From Pseudomonas sp. MYb60 (GTDB lineage Bacteria > Pseudomonadota > Gammaproteobacteria > Pseudomonadales > Pseudomonadaceae): 64,000 nt of DNA. Of the stretch, positions 8,619 through 17,302 are shown piece by piece. Positions within the stretch are counted from its first letter, which is position 1. The number at the start of each line of letters is the position of its first letter. The notes under the pieces were generated by a model. That model saw nothing but the letters and a program-made list of their open reading frames with translations. It had not been told where the DNA came from and made no database searches. The stretch lies in NCBI RefSeq assembly GCF_002979555.1, contig NZ_PCOZ01000013.1, forward strand, positions 56,717 to 120,716, in the 5' to 3' direction. A program made the translations under genes and the position numbers.

Positions 8619-9722
8619 TCAGTAGTTGCCGACAGGCCAGTCGGTGTAGCCCTTCGCGCCGCCGCCGTAATACGACTCGCGCGGTGCGATGGTCAGTTCG
8701 GCCCCACGACGCAAGCGCTCGACCAGGTCCGGGTTGGAGATAAACAGGCGGCCAAACGCTACGGCGTCGATCTTGCCTTGGGCGCGGCGCTCGATAGCCA
8801 TGTCCAGGTCGTAGTTGTTGTTGCCGATGAAGGGCCCATTGAACTGCGCGCTCAATGCGTCCATGTCCACGCCTTCCGGCACTTCTCGCGAGGTGGCGGT
8901 CGCGCCTTCAACGAAGTGCAGGTACGCCAGGTCGAAGGCGTTCAACTGCTGGATCAGGTAGCCGTACATCGCCATCACGTTGCTGTCGGGCGGCGTGTTG
9001 CCGGCGTCAGGCGTCACCGGCGACAGGCGGATGCCGACCCGGTCGTTGCCCCAGATCTTGACGATTGCCTCGGTCACTTCCAGGGTCAGGCGCGCCCGGT
9101 TCTCGATGGAGCCGCCGTACTGGTCGGTGCGATGGTTGGTCGAGTCCCGCAGGAACTGGTCCAGCAGGTAGCTGTTGGCCGAGTGAACCTCTACCCCGTC
9201 AAAACCAGCACGCTTGGCATTCTCGGCAGCACGTTTGTACTGCTCGATGATCCCGGGGATCTCATCGGTTTCCAGCGCCCGTGGCATCGACACCGGGACG
9301 AAGCCTTTAGTGGTGTAGGTATCGCCTTCGGCCTTGATCGCGGAAGGCGCGACCGGTGCGGCACCGTCAGGTTGCAACTCGACACTGGAGAACCGCCCCA
9401 CATGCCACAGCTGGCTGACGATCTTGCCGCCGGCGGCATGCACGGCGTCCGTGACCTTCTTCCAGCCCGCAACCTGCTCCTCGCTCCAGATGCCGGGGGT
9501 GGCCGCGTAACCGCGACCCTGCGCGGAAATATTGGTGGCCTCGGCGACGATCAAGCCCGCCGTGGCGCGTTGAGCGTAATACTCGGCGTGCAGCTCGTTG
9601 GGGATGCCATCTTCGGCATAGCGGCTACGGGTTACCGGCGCCATCAAAATACGGTTGGCGAGTTGCATCGCGCCCAGATTGATGGGCGTGAATAAGTCTG
9701 TACGAGTGGCGTTGTCTGTCAT
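8619..9722 (-). CDS. nemA: Old Yellow Enzyme, NemA-type ene-reductase
   Basis: FMN-dependent, NADPH-using reductase of about 367 residues that reduces activated C=C bonds and nitro groups of electrophiles. Visible motifs are the N-terminal TPINLGAMQLANRILMAP, the substrate-binding VEVHSANSYLLDQFLRD with the His-x-x-Asn pair, and the FMN-phosphate region VAFGRLFISNPDL. The ATG at 9722 is preferred over 9734 because GAGG lies six bases upstream of it. A TAGAC-N5-GTCTA operator lies at 9740-9755, just upstream, and the same sequence precedes the adjacent NemR-like gene. This matches the nemR-nemA pair of E. coli, so control by reactive electrophiles is likely. Confidence 0.88.
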   Translation of the reverse strand: MTDNATRTDLFTPINLGAMQLANRILMAPVTRSRYAEDGIPNELHAEYYAQRATAGLIVAEATNISAQGRGYAATPGIWSEEQVAGWKKVTDAVHAAGGKIVSQLWHVGRFSSVELQPDGAAPVAPSAIKAEGDTYTTKGFVPVSMPRALETDEIPGIIEQYKRAAENAKRAGFDGVEVHSANSYLLDQFLRDSTNHRTDQYGGSIENRARLTLEVTEAIVKIWGNDRVGIRLSPVTPDAGNTPPDSNVMAMYGYLIQQLNAFDLAYLHFVEGATATSREVPEGVDMDALSAQFNGPFIGNNNYDLDMAIERRAQGKIDAVAFGRLFISNPDLVERLRRGAELTIAPRESYYGGGAKGYTDWPVGNY

Positions 9723-9739
9723 GATAGACCTCATTTAAA

Positions 9740-9755
9740 TAGACCGGTCGTCTAG
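9740..9755. promoter_or_regulatory. NemR-type operator upstream of nemA
   Basis: TAGACCGGTCGTCTAG, a palindrome TAGAC-N5-GTCTA ending 17 bases upstream of the nemA start. An identical 16-base sequence lies at 10380-10395 upstream of the NemR-like regulator gene, which argues for a real, shared operator. Confidence 0.8.
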
Positions 9756-9774
9756 TGAGTTGGTAAAAAAATAG

Positions 9775-10356
9775 CTACGACAAAAGTCGCTTTGCCAGCG
9801 TCAGGGATGTTTCAAAGGCGTCATCGCGCTTGCCGATCTTCATCATCAGCGAAGCGCCGAGCCACACCTGGTAGAGCGATTGCGCAAGCGTCGCGCTGGG
9901 CGCTGTGGACGTGATCGAACCATCGGCAAGCCCCTGCTCAATACAGCGCTCAAGCTTTGCGTGGACGGCCTGCGTGCCTCGGTCGAGCACCAGGCGCATG
10001 CCCTCCGAGAGGTCACAGACCTCGGCGCCCAATTTGACCACCAGGCACTTGTCGGTAGGCAAATCAGAGCACTGGGTGTGCGCCCAATACTGGAAGTAAC
10101 CCAGCAACCTTTGCGCGGCGGGTGCAGAGCCCATCAACAGCGTGTCGACTGTTGCGAGGTAGTCGGAAAAATACTGCTCAAGCAATGCCTGACCAAATTC
10201 TTCCTTGGATTTGAAGTAGTGGTAGAACGAACCTTTGGGCACGCTCGCAGCCGCTACCACCTCAGCCAGGCCTACGCTGGTATAGCCTTTGTGCGTCATC
10301 AACACCCTGGCGACATCAAGGATATGTTGGCGTGTTTCAGAATGCTGCTTTTTCAT
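9775..10356 (-). CDS. nemR: NemR-like TetR-family repressor
   Basis: Transcriptional repressor of 193 residues. The N-terminal helix-turn-helix (residues ~10-55) ends in the family-typical VPKGSFYHYFKSKEEFG. The ligand domain contains DKCLVVKLGAEVCDLSE, which corresponds to the segment of E. coli NemR around the redox-sensing Cys106. From knowledge of that family, oxidation or alkylation of this cysteine by bleach, methylglyoxal or quinones would release DNA. It is followed on the same strand by nemA, and both have the same 16-base operator upstream, so it should repress itself and nemA. A paralogue is encoded at 12023-12604. Confidence 0.85.
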   Translation of the reverse strand: MKKQHSETRQHILDVARVLMTHKGYTSVGLAEVVAAASVPKGSFYHYFKSKEEFGQALLEQYFSDYLATVDTLLMGSAPAAQRLLGYFQYWAHTQCSDLPTDKCLVVKLGAEVCDLSEGMRLVLDRGTQAVHAKLERCIEQGLADGSITSTAPSATLAQSLYQVWLGASLMMKIGKRDDAFETSLTLAKRLLS

Positions 10357-10379
10357 AATGCAGCCACTCTAATTAAAAC

Positions 10380-10395
10380 TAGACCGGTCGTCTAG
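10380..10395. promoter_or_regulatory. NemR-type operator upstream of nemR
   Basis: Second exact copy of TAGACCGGTCGTCTAG, 24 bases before the nemR start; the site implies autoregulation. Confidence 0.8.
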
Positions 10396-10572
10396 TCGAT
10401 TTTAGAATAGCACCATGCTCAACGACCAACGGCGAAGGACTACAGATGACAGGGTCAAACTGAAAACTCGACATGACGCTGCGCAACCGAAAAGTTCGTT
10501 TTGTGTATCATTGGGGCAGAATTTGCTGCCAGGCATGCTCGTCTGGCGATAGGCCCCAAGGTGCTGCACTCA

Positions 10573-11205
10573 ATGACCGACGCCACTTCAATCCCTGCCC
10601 CACGCGCAAAAGGCCGCCCGCGCGCGTTCGATCGCGATCAGGCGCTGCTGCAGGCACTGGCAGTGTTTTGGAAGCGTGGTTACGAGCCGGCGTCTGTGGC
10701 GGAATTGTGTTCCGCCATGAGCATCAGCCCTCCCAGCCTGTATGCGGCGTTTGGCAACAAAGCCAAGTTGTTCCTGGAAGCCGTTGCCTATTACGAAGCG
10801 ACGTTCTGGGATGCCACGTGGGAGCGCATGGACACCGAGCCGGACATCGTGCGCGCCATCAGCGACTTCTTCCACACCTCGGCGTCGATCCTGACCAAAC
10901 CCGAGGCGCCCTGTGGCTGCATGGTCGTCCTCGCGGCAGTCAACGTCTCCGACGATGCAGGTGAAGTCACCGCCACCCTCAAGGCCCTGCGACAAGAGGG
11001 CCGCGACTACTTGCAGCAGCGTCTGGACCGCGCAGTGGAACAAGGCCAGCTCAAACCGAATACCAACACCCGCCTGCTCGCCGCAGCCCTGAATACATTG
11101 CTCGAAGGCATGTCCCTGCAGGCACACGACGCTGCCAGCCGGGATGACCTGCAAGGCATCGGTGCAACAGCGGTGGCGATGCTGAGCCCTTCGCTCTCAG
11201 CTTGA
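10573..11205 (+). CDS. TetR/AcrR-family regulator
   Basis: DNA-binding regulator of about 210 residues. After a basic N-terminus (AKGRPRAFDRDQAL) comes a TetR helix-turn-helix, with ASVAELCSAMSISPPSLYAAF as recognition region, then a helical ligand domain that includes EAPCGCMVVLAAV, with two neighbouring cysteines. The ATG at 10573 begins the conserved part; the frame from 10501 has no support. The TATAG operator copies A, B and C lie upstream of the 6792 operon and the 11355 gene, which flank this region, so this protein is the natural candidate to bind them. No TATAG site is visible before its own start. An inducer cannot be predicted. Confidence 0.85.
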   Translation: MTDATSIPAPRAKGRPRAFDRDQALLQALAVFWKRGYEPASVAELCSAMSISPPSLYAAFGNKAKLFLEAVAYYEATFWDATWERMDTEPDIVRAISDFFHTSASILTKPEAPCGCMVVLAAVNVSDDAGEVTATLKALRQEGRDYLQQRLDRAVEQGQLKPNTNTRLLAAALNTLLEGMSLQAHDAASRDDLQGIGATAVAMLSPSLSA

Positions 11206-11250
11206 CGGGAACTGACCCCGGGCATATCCCCTCGGTTGCTTGACAATTTC

Positions 11251-11270
11251 TGTAGCGACCAATATAGAAT
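11251..11270 (+). promoter_or_regulatory. TATAG operator copy C with promoter
   Basis: TGTAGCGACCAATATAGAAT. A TTGACA box at 11240-11245 and TATAGA at 11263-11268 are separated by exactly 17 bp and overlap the operator. This is the same arrangement as at copy A (6596-6624), so the two promoters share position as well as sequence of the operator. Confidence 0.7.
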
Positions 11271-11354
11271 AGTCCTCAGCGTGCACTCGCCATGAGCGTT
11301 TGCAGGTTCGCTTGCGCGGGCCATTTTTGAAACATCGCCTGATCTGGAGGCGCT

Positions 11355-12014
11355 ATGCACTCAGTTTTTATCGTCGGTGGTTCGGGTAAGGTTGCCCGAA
11401 GCCTTGCTCGCCAACTGGCAGAACGCGGTCATCAACCCCGTTCGTTATACCGCCACGCGGAACAGGCCGAGGGGCTCAAAGCACTGGGCGCCACGCCCGT
11501 TGCCGGTAACTTGCTTGACCTCGACACAGCGGCACTGGCCCAGCTGATGGCGGGCAGTGATAGCGTGGTGTTCGCGGCCGGCGCTGGCGGCAAAGGCGGC
11601 GCGCAGATGACGGATGCCATCGACGGTCAGGGCCTGGAGTTGTCTGTGGCCGCAGCGAAGTTGGCAGGGATTCGACGCTTCATACTGGTGTCGGCGTTTC
11701 CCGAAGCATCGCGTGGCAAATCGGTTTCCGAGACATTCGAAAACTACATGGCCGTGAAAAAACGCGCTGACGTACACCTGGCCGCAACTGATCTCGACTG
11801 GGTCATCCTGCGTCCGGGCACGCTGCTGGACTCGCCAGGCACTGGCAACGTCCACGCCGGCCTGGCGATCCCCTACGGCGACGTGCCGCGCGAGGATGTC
11901 GCCGGCGCCCTGGTGCAGGTCATCGAGCAGCCCGGCGTGCGTCGCGTCATCATTGAGCTGACCCAAGGCAGCACGCCGGTCAACGAGGCCATCCGGCATT
12001 TTGCGCGCGATTGA
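11355..12014 (+). CDS. NAD(P)-binding atypical SDR (NmrA/YwnB-like)
   Basis: Protein of 219 residues with a Rossmann N-terminus, VFIVGGSGKVARSLARQLA, and helix-strand units typical of atypical SDRs that lack a clear YxxxK. Other recognisable pieces are GSDSVVFAAGAGGKGG and DWVILRPGTLLDSPGTG. Family members act as NADPH-binding reductases or redox sensors; no substrate can be named. The ATG follows GGAGG. It is preceded by TATAG operator copy C, so it is probably co-regulated with the operon at 6792-7661. Confidence 0.8.
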   Translation: MHSVFIVGGSGKVARSLARQLAERGHQPRSLYRHAEQAEGLKALGATPVAGNLLDLDTAALAQLMAGSDSVVFAAGAGGKGGAQMTDAIDGQGLELSVAAAKLAGIRRFILVSAFPEASRGKSVSETFENYMAVKKRADVHLAATDLDWVILRPGTLLDSPGTGNVHAGLAIPYGDVPREDVAGALVQVIEQPGVRRVIIELTQGSTPVNEAIRHFARD

Positions 12015-12022
12015 CCTCGGGC

Positions 12023-12604
12023 CTAAGCCAACAAACGTCGGCTCATCTCAAGCGCCGCGTCAAAAGGCTCGCGCGTTCTGTTGACCTTGACCAGCAACGA
12101 GGCGCCCAACCACATCTGGTAAAGCGCCTCAGCCAAGATTGCAGAGTCAACGGCCACACTGATGGAACCGTCCGCTTTACCTTGCTCAACACACCGAACC
12201 ATACGCTCGATGATCAGGGCAGTCCCCTTCTCTAGCACACCGCGCATGTTTTCGGAGAGGTCACATACCTCTGCACCCAATTTGACCACCAGGCACTTTT
12301 GATCGGTGTGATCAAACGCCTGCGTCTCGGCCCAGTAGCGTAGATAGCTCAGCAGACGTTCAGCGCCGCAGCCCTCACTGGCCAATTGCACATCGACCCT
12401 GGTGAGGTACTGCTCAAAGTACTCTTCGAGCAGCGCTTGGCCAAACTCATCCTTGGAGCGGAAGTAGTGGTAGAACGACCCTTTCGGCACACCCGCGGCC
12501 CCGAGCAACTCGGTAAGGCCGACGGCGGTGTAGCCTTTCTGGGTCATCAGCGACCTGGCGACATCAATGATGTGCTGGCGCATGTCATGGGCGGGTTTCT
12601 TCAT
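12023..12604 (-). CDS. Second NemR-like TetR-family repressor
   Basis: A 193-residue paralogue of the protein encoded at 9775-10356. It has VPKGSFYHYFRSKDEFG at the end of the helix-turn-helix and QKCLVVKLGAEVCDLSE around the candidate redox-sensing cysteine. The ATG at 12604 starts MKKPAHDMRQ, aligned with MKKQHSETRQ of the paralogue; the frame is open to 12715 without reason to extend. No complete TAGAC-N5-GTCTA site lies upstream, only a half site (TTGTCTACATAGG near 12668), so its targets may differ. It is divergent from the LysR gene at 12760. Confidence 0.82.
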   Translation of the reverse strand: MKKPAHDMRQHIIDVARSLMTQKGYTAVGLTELLGAAGVPKGSFYHYFRSKDEFGQALLEEYFEQYLTRVDVQLASEGCGAERLLSYLRYWAETQAFDHTDQKCLVVKLGAEVCDLSENMRGVLEKGTALIIERMVRCVEQGKADGSISVAVDSAILAEALYQMWLGASLLVKVNRTREPFDAALEMSRRLLA

Positions 12605-12759
12605 AATGCGGCGCATGCTATCAAAAAAAACGCTCAAGCGGCAGGCGCCGGGTGGGGGGCCTGGTGCTTGTCTACATAGGCCGGAAGCCCGTTTTACACA
12701 GGGCTTTCGCGACAAAAATATAAGTACATCTCCCAGATAAACATCATTATTATTTGAGC

Positions 12760-13635
12760 ATGATCAAAGAACTGAAAACACTCATCGCTGTGGCGAGAGA
12801 AGGCACGTTTGCGGCCGCCGGCAGCAAAATCGGTCTCACCCAAGCCGCCGTCAGCGCCCAGATGCAACGCCTTGAGGCAGAGCTAGGGGTGGAACTGTTC
12901 GACCGTAAGGGACGCTCTGCCCAGCTCAACCCAATGGGTCGACAAGTTCTGTTGCAGGGCCAGGAACTGGTGCGCCAGTTCAAGGACCTGGGCACGACAT
13001 CAGCGGGTCTTCCGGCCAATGTCTTGATGACCATTGGTGCGATTGCCTCGGTTCAGCGCTCGTTCTTGCCAGACGCCCTGGCGGAGTTTCACCAACGGTC
13101 CCCGCAGTGCAGGACGCGAGTCTTGCCTGGGTTGTCGATGGAATTGGTAAACCAGGTCGATTCGGGTGAAATCGATATGGCAGCGATCATCCGTCCACCC
13201 TTCTCTCTTCACAGCGATCTACGCTGGACGACCTTGGCCCGCGAACCGTATCGACTGATTGTTCCGGCTGATATGCCAGGCGAGGATTGGGCTGATCTGG
13301 TATCGAGCCAACCCTTTATCCGCTATGACCGCTCATCGTTTGGCGGGCGCCAGGTTGACCGGTTCTTGCGTCAAACCCATTTTTCGTTGCATGAAGTCTG
13401 CGAGCTCGACGAACTGGACGCGATCATCAAACTGGTTGGAAATGGGGTCGGTGTGGCGCTGATACCGGAAACGGCCACTCATCAAAAATGGCCGGCCGAA
13501 GTGCGTGCGATCGACCTGAAACAACGCACATTCCATCGAGACATCGGCCTGATCCATCGTGCACGCCGCAGCCTTACCGAGCCAGTTAAATTACTGGCTC
13601 AGCTGATTATCGAGCACGCCGTGAAGAGGTATTAG
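12760..13635 (+). CDS. LysR-family regulator
   Basis: Regulator of about 291 residues with an N-terminal winged helix-turn-helix (LKTLIAVAREGTFAAAGSKI, then LTQAAVSAQMQRLEAELGVE) and a C-terminal periplasmic-binding-protein-like effector domain. A TTG at 12754 is a possible alternative start; the ATG at 12760 gives the conserved N-terminus directly. It is divergent from the second NemR-like gene, so that gene could be its target. The effector molecule is unknown. Confidence 0.85.
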   Translation: MIKELKTLIAVAREGTFAAAGSKIGLTQAAVSAQMQRLEAELGVELFDRKGRSAQLNPMGRQVLLQGQELVRQFKDLGTTSAGLPANVLMTIGAIASVQRSFLPDALAEFHQRSPQCRTRVLPGLSMELVNQVDSGEIDMAAIIRPPFSLHSDLRWTTLAREPYRLIVPADMPGEDWADLVSSQPFIRYDRSSFGGRQVDRFLRQTHFSLHEVCELDELDAIIKLVGNGVGVALIPETATHQKWPAEVRAIDLKQRTFHRDIGLIHRARRSLTEPVKLLAQLIIEHAVKRY

Positions 13636-13721
13636 ACGCCAAACATCGGTGAAATATCAGAGCCCCCACCCACGAAGCGAACAGCACGAGGGGGCGAATG
13701 GCGTCTGGGCCGGGGTGGCGC

Positions 13722-14732
13722 TCAACCCACCTTGATGACGACCTTACCGAACGCGCCCCTGGCCAGATGCTCGTAAGCCTCACGAGCCTGATCAAATGAA
13801 TAAACGTGTTCGATCACCGGGCGAATCCTGTGCTCATTCAAGAACGTGTTCATGCGGTCGAATGAGGACCGGGGCGCAACGGCAATGCCCCGAATGGTGG
13901 TTTGCCGGAAGATCATTGGCATCAGGTTCAGCGACGACGTCTGGCCCGTCAGGAAGCCAATCTGTGCAATGCGCCCGCCTACCTTCGTTGCAGCAACCGA
14001 TTGGTTGATCCCGTCACCCCCCGCGACGTCCAACAGCAGGTCCACCCCCTTGCCGTCGGTAAGCTTCAGTACTTCCTCAGCCCAATCAGGATGGGTGAGA
14101 TAATTCACACCGGCCACTGCCCCCCTATCTTTCAACGCTGCCACATTAGCGTCCTGGCTGGAGGTGACGATTACTGTGGCGCCAAGGGCCGTCGCAATTT
14201 GTGCAGCGAAGACAGAAACACCGCCTGTGCCCTGGACCAGGACGGTTTGCCCTGCTTCGATACGGCCAAAGTCAACCAGTGCATACCAGGCGGTCAGCGC
14301 CGCAATGGGAAGCGTCGCCGCCTCTTCATCGGACATATTGTCGGGGGCAGCTACCGCGCTGTCTTCATGAATAATCATGTACTCCGCCAGGCCGCCGGGT
14401 AGTGGCGAGCCGAAGCAGAAGTCGGGCTCATCCGGCCCTGGCAGGCCGTCCAACCAGCGGGAGTAAAGGTGTGAGTTAACGCGATCCCCGACGGCAAAAC
14501 GGCTGACACCCTCACCCACAGCAACGACAGTGCCTGCTGCATCACTCACCGGGATCAGCGGCTTGGGTACCCTGTGGGGCTCATAAATTCCGTCAACGAT
14601 TGCCTTGTCGCGAAAGTTGAGTGATACAGCCCCGACTTTCACCAACAGTTCTCCGGGCTTGGGCACCGGCGTATCCACCTCTCCGAGCACCAGGTTGTCC
14701 AAACCGAAATCGTTCAAAAGCCATGCTTTCAT
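13722..14732 (-). CDS. Medium-chain NAD(P)H dehydrogenase/quinone reductase
   Basis: MDR-superfamily oxidoreductase of about 336 residues. It has a GroES-like N-terminal domain (about residues 1-125) and a Rossmann domain with the cofactor motif VLVQGTGGVSVFAAQIA. It lacks the cluster of structural zinc cysteines, in line with a zinc-independent quinone or enone reductase. The ATG at 14732 starts MKAWLLNDFGLDNL, the usual family start; the upstream extension is discarded. It is divergent from the LysR gene at 14895, which is likely its regulator. Confidence 0.83.
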   Translation of the reverse strand: MKAWLLNDFGLDNLVLGEVDTPVPKPGELLVKVGAVSLNFRDKAIVDGIYEPHRVPKPLIPVSDAAGTVVAVGEGVSRFAVGDRVNSHLYSRWLDGLPGPDEPDFCFGSPLPGGLAEYMIIHEDSAVAAPDNMSDEEAATLPIAALTAWYALVDFGRIEAGQTVLVQGTGGVSVFAAQIATALGATVIVTSSQDANVAALKDRGAVAGVNYLTHPDWAEEVLKLTDGKGVDLLLDVAGGDGINQSVAATKVGGRIAQIGFLTGQTSSLNLMPMIFRQTTIRGIAVAPRSSFDRMNTFLNEHRIRPVIEHVYSFDQAREAYEHLARGAFGKVVIKVG

Positions 14733-14894
14733 TAACTGTCTCCGCCTACGTTGACTGTGAAGGGAGGGCACTCCTCCTTTGCATCGAAGACATTGTTTAG
14801 GCTTTGAGGCATGAGATAAATGCGCAGAAACCAACAGGATTGTTATCCTTGTAAGCAACAATTGCTGACTAATGCGCTATTCGGAGCGAGACTC

Positions 14895-15812
14895 ATGGAG
14901 CTACTCCAATCAATGCAGGTCTTCGCCAAGCTGGCAGAGTTGGGGAGCTTCACTAAGGTCGCCGAGGTGATGCAGGCAGGACGTCCGCGGATCACACGGA
15001 CCATTCAGGAACTGGAAGCATCGCTGGGGGTACGTCTGTTCCAGCGCACCACGCGCAGCGTAAAACTGACGGCTGAAGGCGAGCGGTTCTATGAGCGCGT
15101 CAAAGAGATTCTGGCCACCGTCGCAGACACCACTTCAATGTTCGACCGCAGCGGAGCGTCGCTGCGAGGGCGCCTTCGGATCGACATCCCAACCGCCTTT
15201 TCCCAGCACAGTTTCATGAGAAGCCTGAGGCTGTTTACAGAGGCATTTCGGGAGGTCGAGCTTGTCGTCGGGGTAACTGATCGAACGGTCGATCTTGTGG
15301 CAGAGGGCGTCGACTGCGTATTGCGCATAGGTGACCTTCCGGACTCGAGCATGGTGGCGAGAGAAATCGGCACCGCGACAATGGTCACCTGCGCGTCTGC
15401 ACATTACCTCAACGTCCACGGGATACCCCTTGCCCCGCATGACCTGCCAGGCCATCAGTGCGTCAGCTTTCTCTCTGGCCAGACAAACAGGACGCTGCCG
15501 TGGCATTTTTCGCAGAATGGCCAGGATCGTCTGCATATGCCCAAGGGCGGTATCACGGTCAACGACTCCAACGCCTACGTTCAATGCGCCGTTGCAGACT
15601 TCGGCATTGTTCAAGCACCAGGAATTTCCGTTGAGACGTTCCTCGCCAGCGGACAACTGGTGCAAGTGCTGGAGGCCTATCGCCCAAAACCGCGCCTGGT
15701 GTCCGTGCTGTACCCCAGCAGAACGCATCTGGCCCCGTTGGTCGATGCGTTCGTGGATTGGCTGAAGCAACACTTTCCAGTGCTGCATCCAGAATGGTTC
15801 AACGCTCGCTAA
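14895..15812 (+). CDS. LysR-family regulator, divergent to the MDR gene
   Basis: Protein of about 305 residues. The helix-turn-helix is clear (MQVFAKLAELGSFTKVAEVM followed by RPRITRTIQELEASLGVRLF) and is followed by a type-2 periplasmic-binding fold. It belongs to the CrgA-like group that commonly regulates an adjacent divergent oxidoreductase gene. The ATG at 14895 is chosen because the conserved domain starts there. The 162-bp gap to the reductase gene should hold its binding sites; I did not identify a decisive T-N11-A box. Confidence 0.85.
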   Translation: MELLQSMQVFAKLAELGSFTKVAEVMQAGRPRITRTIQELEASLGVRLFQRTTRSVKLTAEGERFYERVKEILATVADTTSMFDRSGASLRGRLRIDIPTAFSQHSFMRSLRLFTEAFREVELVVGVTDRTVDLVAEGVDCVLRIGDLPDSSMVAREIGTATMVTCASAHYLNVHGIPLAPHDLPGHQCVSFLSGQTNRTLPWHFSQNGQDRLHMPKGGITVNDSNAYVQCAVADFGIVQAPGISVETFLASGQLVQVLEAYRPKPRLVSVLYPSRTHLAPLVDAFVDWLKQHFPVLHPEWFNAR

Positions 15813-15879
15813 GCTGGCGAGCGGATTGACTCGCTACCTGGCAGAAAATACGCAACAACGTCTTATTGGTTTGTGAGCC

Positions 15880-15918
15880 AAAAAAGAGCCCTCGACGCGG
15901 TTAACGTGGAGGGCTCTT
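15880..15918 (-). terminator. Terminator of the symporter gene
   Basis: Ten-base stem AAGAGCCCTC/GAGGGCTCTT with a 15-base loop; on the minus strand it is followed by a U-rich run. It lies 13 bp beyond the symporter stop codon. Confidence 0.85.
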
Positions 15919-15930
15919 GTGTCTCGCTGA

Positions 15931-17190
15931 TCAAGCGTTCTGCTCACCCCCTACTGAGCGCTTTCGCTCAAGGGGCGCTTTCTCCCACTTGGCGATGACC
16001 AGGGGTGCAATTGCATTACCCAGCACATTCAAGGTGGTGGTGCCGCTGTCGATGATCCGGAAAATCCCGGCAATCAACGCGACACCTTCCAGCGGCAGCC
16101 CGGCAGATGCCAAGGTCGCCGACAGAATGATGATGGCAAACCCAGGTACACCCGCCGCGCCCTTGGACGTCAGCACCATCGTGACCACCAGCAAAATCTG
16201 CTGAGTCAGTGACAGGTCGATGCCATAGAGTTGGGCAATGAAGATCGTCGCCACACCGAGGAAGATCGAAGCACCGTCCAGGTTGAACGCATAACCCACC
16301 GGCACCACGAAGCTGACGATGCGCCGAGGCACGCCATAGGCTTCCAACTTGGTCATCAACTGCGGCATGACGGCCGCAGAGGCTGCACTGGAGAACGCCA
16401 GAATCAGCTCATCACGGAAGTACTTGATCAACTTGAAGACGTTTTCGCCGATCAGGTAGCAGATACCGCCGAGCATCACCAGAGCAAAGGTAATCAGCGC
16501 CAGGTACACCACGCCGATCAACTTGAGCAACGGCAGCAGCGAGGCAAACCCGAAGGTTGCCACCGTGGCGCCGATCATGCCGAATACACCGATCGGTGCG
16601 TAGGCCATGACAAACGAAACGACTTTGAACATGGCATCGGAGAAGCCCTGCACCACCGCAATAACCGGTGCGCTTTTTTCCCTGGGCAAGGTGTTCAACG
16701 CCATTCCCAGCAGCACGGCAAAGAACAGCACCGACAGCAACTTCGCTTCCGACATCGCGACAATCACGTTATCGGGCACGATGTTCTGCAGGATGATCAG
16801 CGCACCTTTCGACGGTTCCATATGCACGGCTGCCGCGTTGTGGGCGATACCGGTGATTTCAGTGCCTTTACCCGGCTCGAACAGGTTGGCGAAGCACAAG
16901 CCAAGCACGATGGCGAGGCTGGTGATTGCAAAGAAGTAGATCAACGACTTTGCGCCCATGCGCCCAAACGATTTGTTGTCACCGCCCCCGGCAATGCCGA
17001 GGATCATGCAGCAGAAAACAATCGGCACGACGACCATCTTCATCATCTTGATGAAGATATCTCCGAGCGGTTTAAGGATTTCGGTACTGACCCAGACTTG
17101 ATTTTCCGGATGGGTATTGAAATACCAACCCACGAGCACGCCAAGCAACAGCCCGGCAACGATTTGCCAAACTAAGGGGATACGTTTCAT
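15931..17190 (-). CDS. Dicarboxylate/glutamate:cation symporter (DAACS family)
   Basis: Inner-membrane importer of 419 residues for acidic amino acids or C4-dicarboxylates. It has the elevator-fold layout of GltP/DctA. Visible elements are the early helix LVWQIVAGLLLGVLVGWYF, VVVPIVFCCMILGIAGGG, a serine-rich re-entrant loop (FSSAASAAVMPQLMTKLEA), VPVGYAFNLDGASIFLGVAT and the second re-entrant region SKGAAGVPGFAIIILSATL. GltP and DctA cannot be separated with confidence by eye. It stands alone, bounded by a terminator after it and a long hairpin upstream at 17267-17298. Confidence 0.88.
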   Translation of the reverse strand: MKRIPLVWQIVAGLLLGVLVGWYFNTHPENQVWVSTEILKPLGDIFIKMMKMVVVPIVFCCMILGIAGGGDNKSFGRMGAKSLIYFFAITSLAIVLGLCFANLFEPGKGTEITGIAHNAAAVHMEPSKGALIILQNIVPDNVIVAMSEAKLLSVLFFAVLLGMALNTLPREKSAPVIAVVQGFSDAMFKVVSFVMAYAPIGVFGMIGATVATFGFASLLPLLKLIGVVYLALITFALVMLGGICYLIGENVFKLIKYFRDELILAFSSAASAAVMPQLMTKLEAYGVPRRIVSFVVPVGYAFNLDGASIFLGVATIFIAQLYGIDLSLTQQILLVVTMVLTSKGAAGVPGFAIIILSATLASAGLPLEGVALIAGIFRIIDSGTTTLNVLGNAIAPLVIAKWEKAPLERKRSVGGEQNA

Positions 17191-17266
17191 GTCTAGCCTT
17201 TTTGTTGGACTGAAAGGGCTGCTTTAAGCAGTAGCTAGATTCATGAGCTTCCAGCTCATTGATGTG

Positions 17267-17298
17267 CACCTGGCGCACGCTCTGGCGTGCGCCAGGTG
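17267..17298. terminator. Perfect 14-bp hairpin between two genes
   Basis: CACCTGGCGCACGC / GCGTGCGCCAGGTG with a TCTG loop. It begins directly after the stop of the VOC gene. A T-rich run follows on the plus strand only, so on the minus strand it may work as a 3'-end stabiliser or weak terminator that insulates the downstream symporter gene. Confidence 0.6.
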
Positions 17299-17302
17299 TT
17301 TA

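Noticed and set aside
13722..14732. Zinc-dependent alcohol dehydrogenase
   Set aside because: The cysteine cluster for structural zinc is absent; the protein fits the zinc-independent quinone/enone reductase group better.
16231..17175. 314-codon plus-strand frame opposite the symporter gene
   Set aside because: Extremely His/Asp-rich mirror translation of membrane helices; not a real gene.
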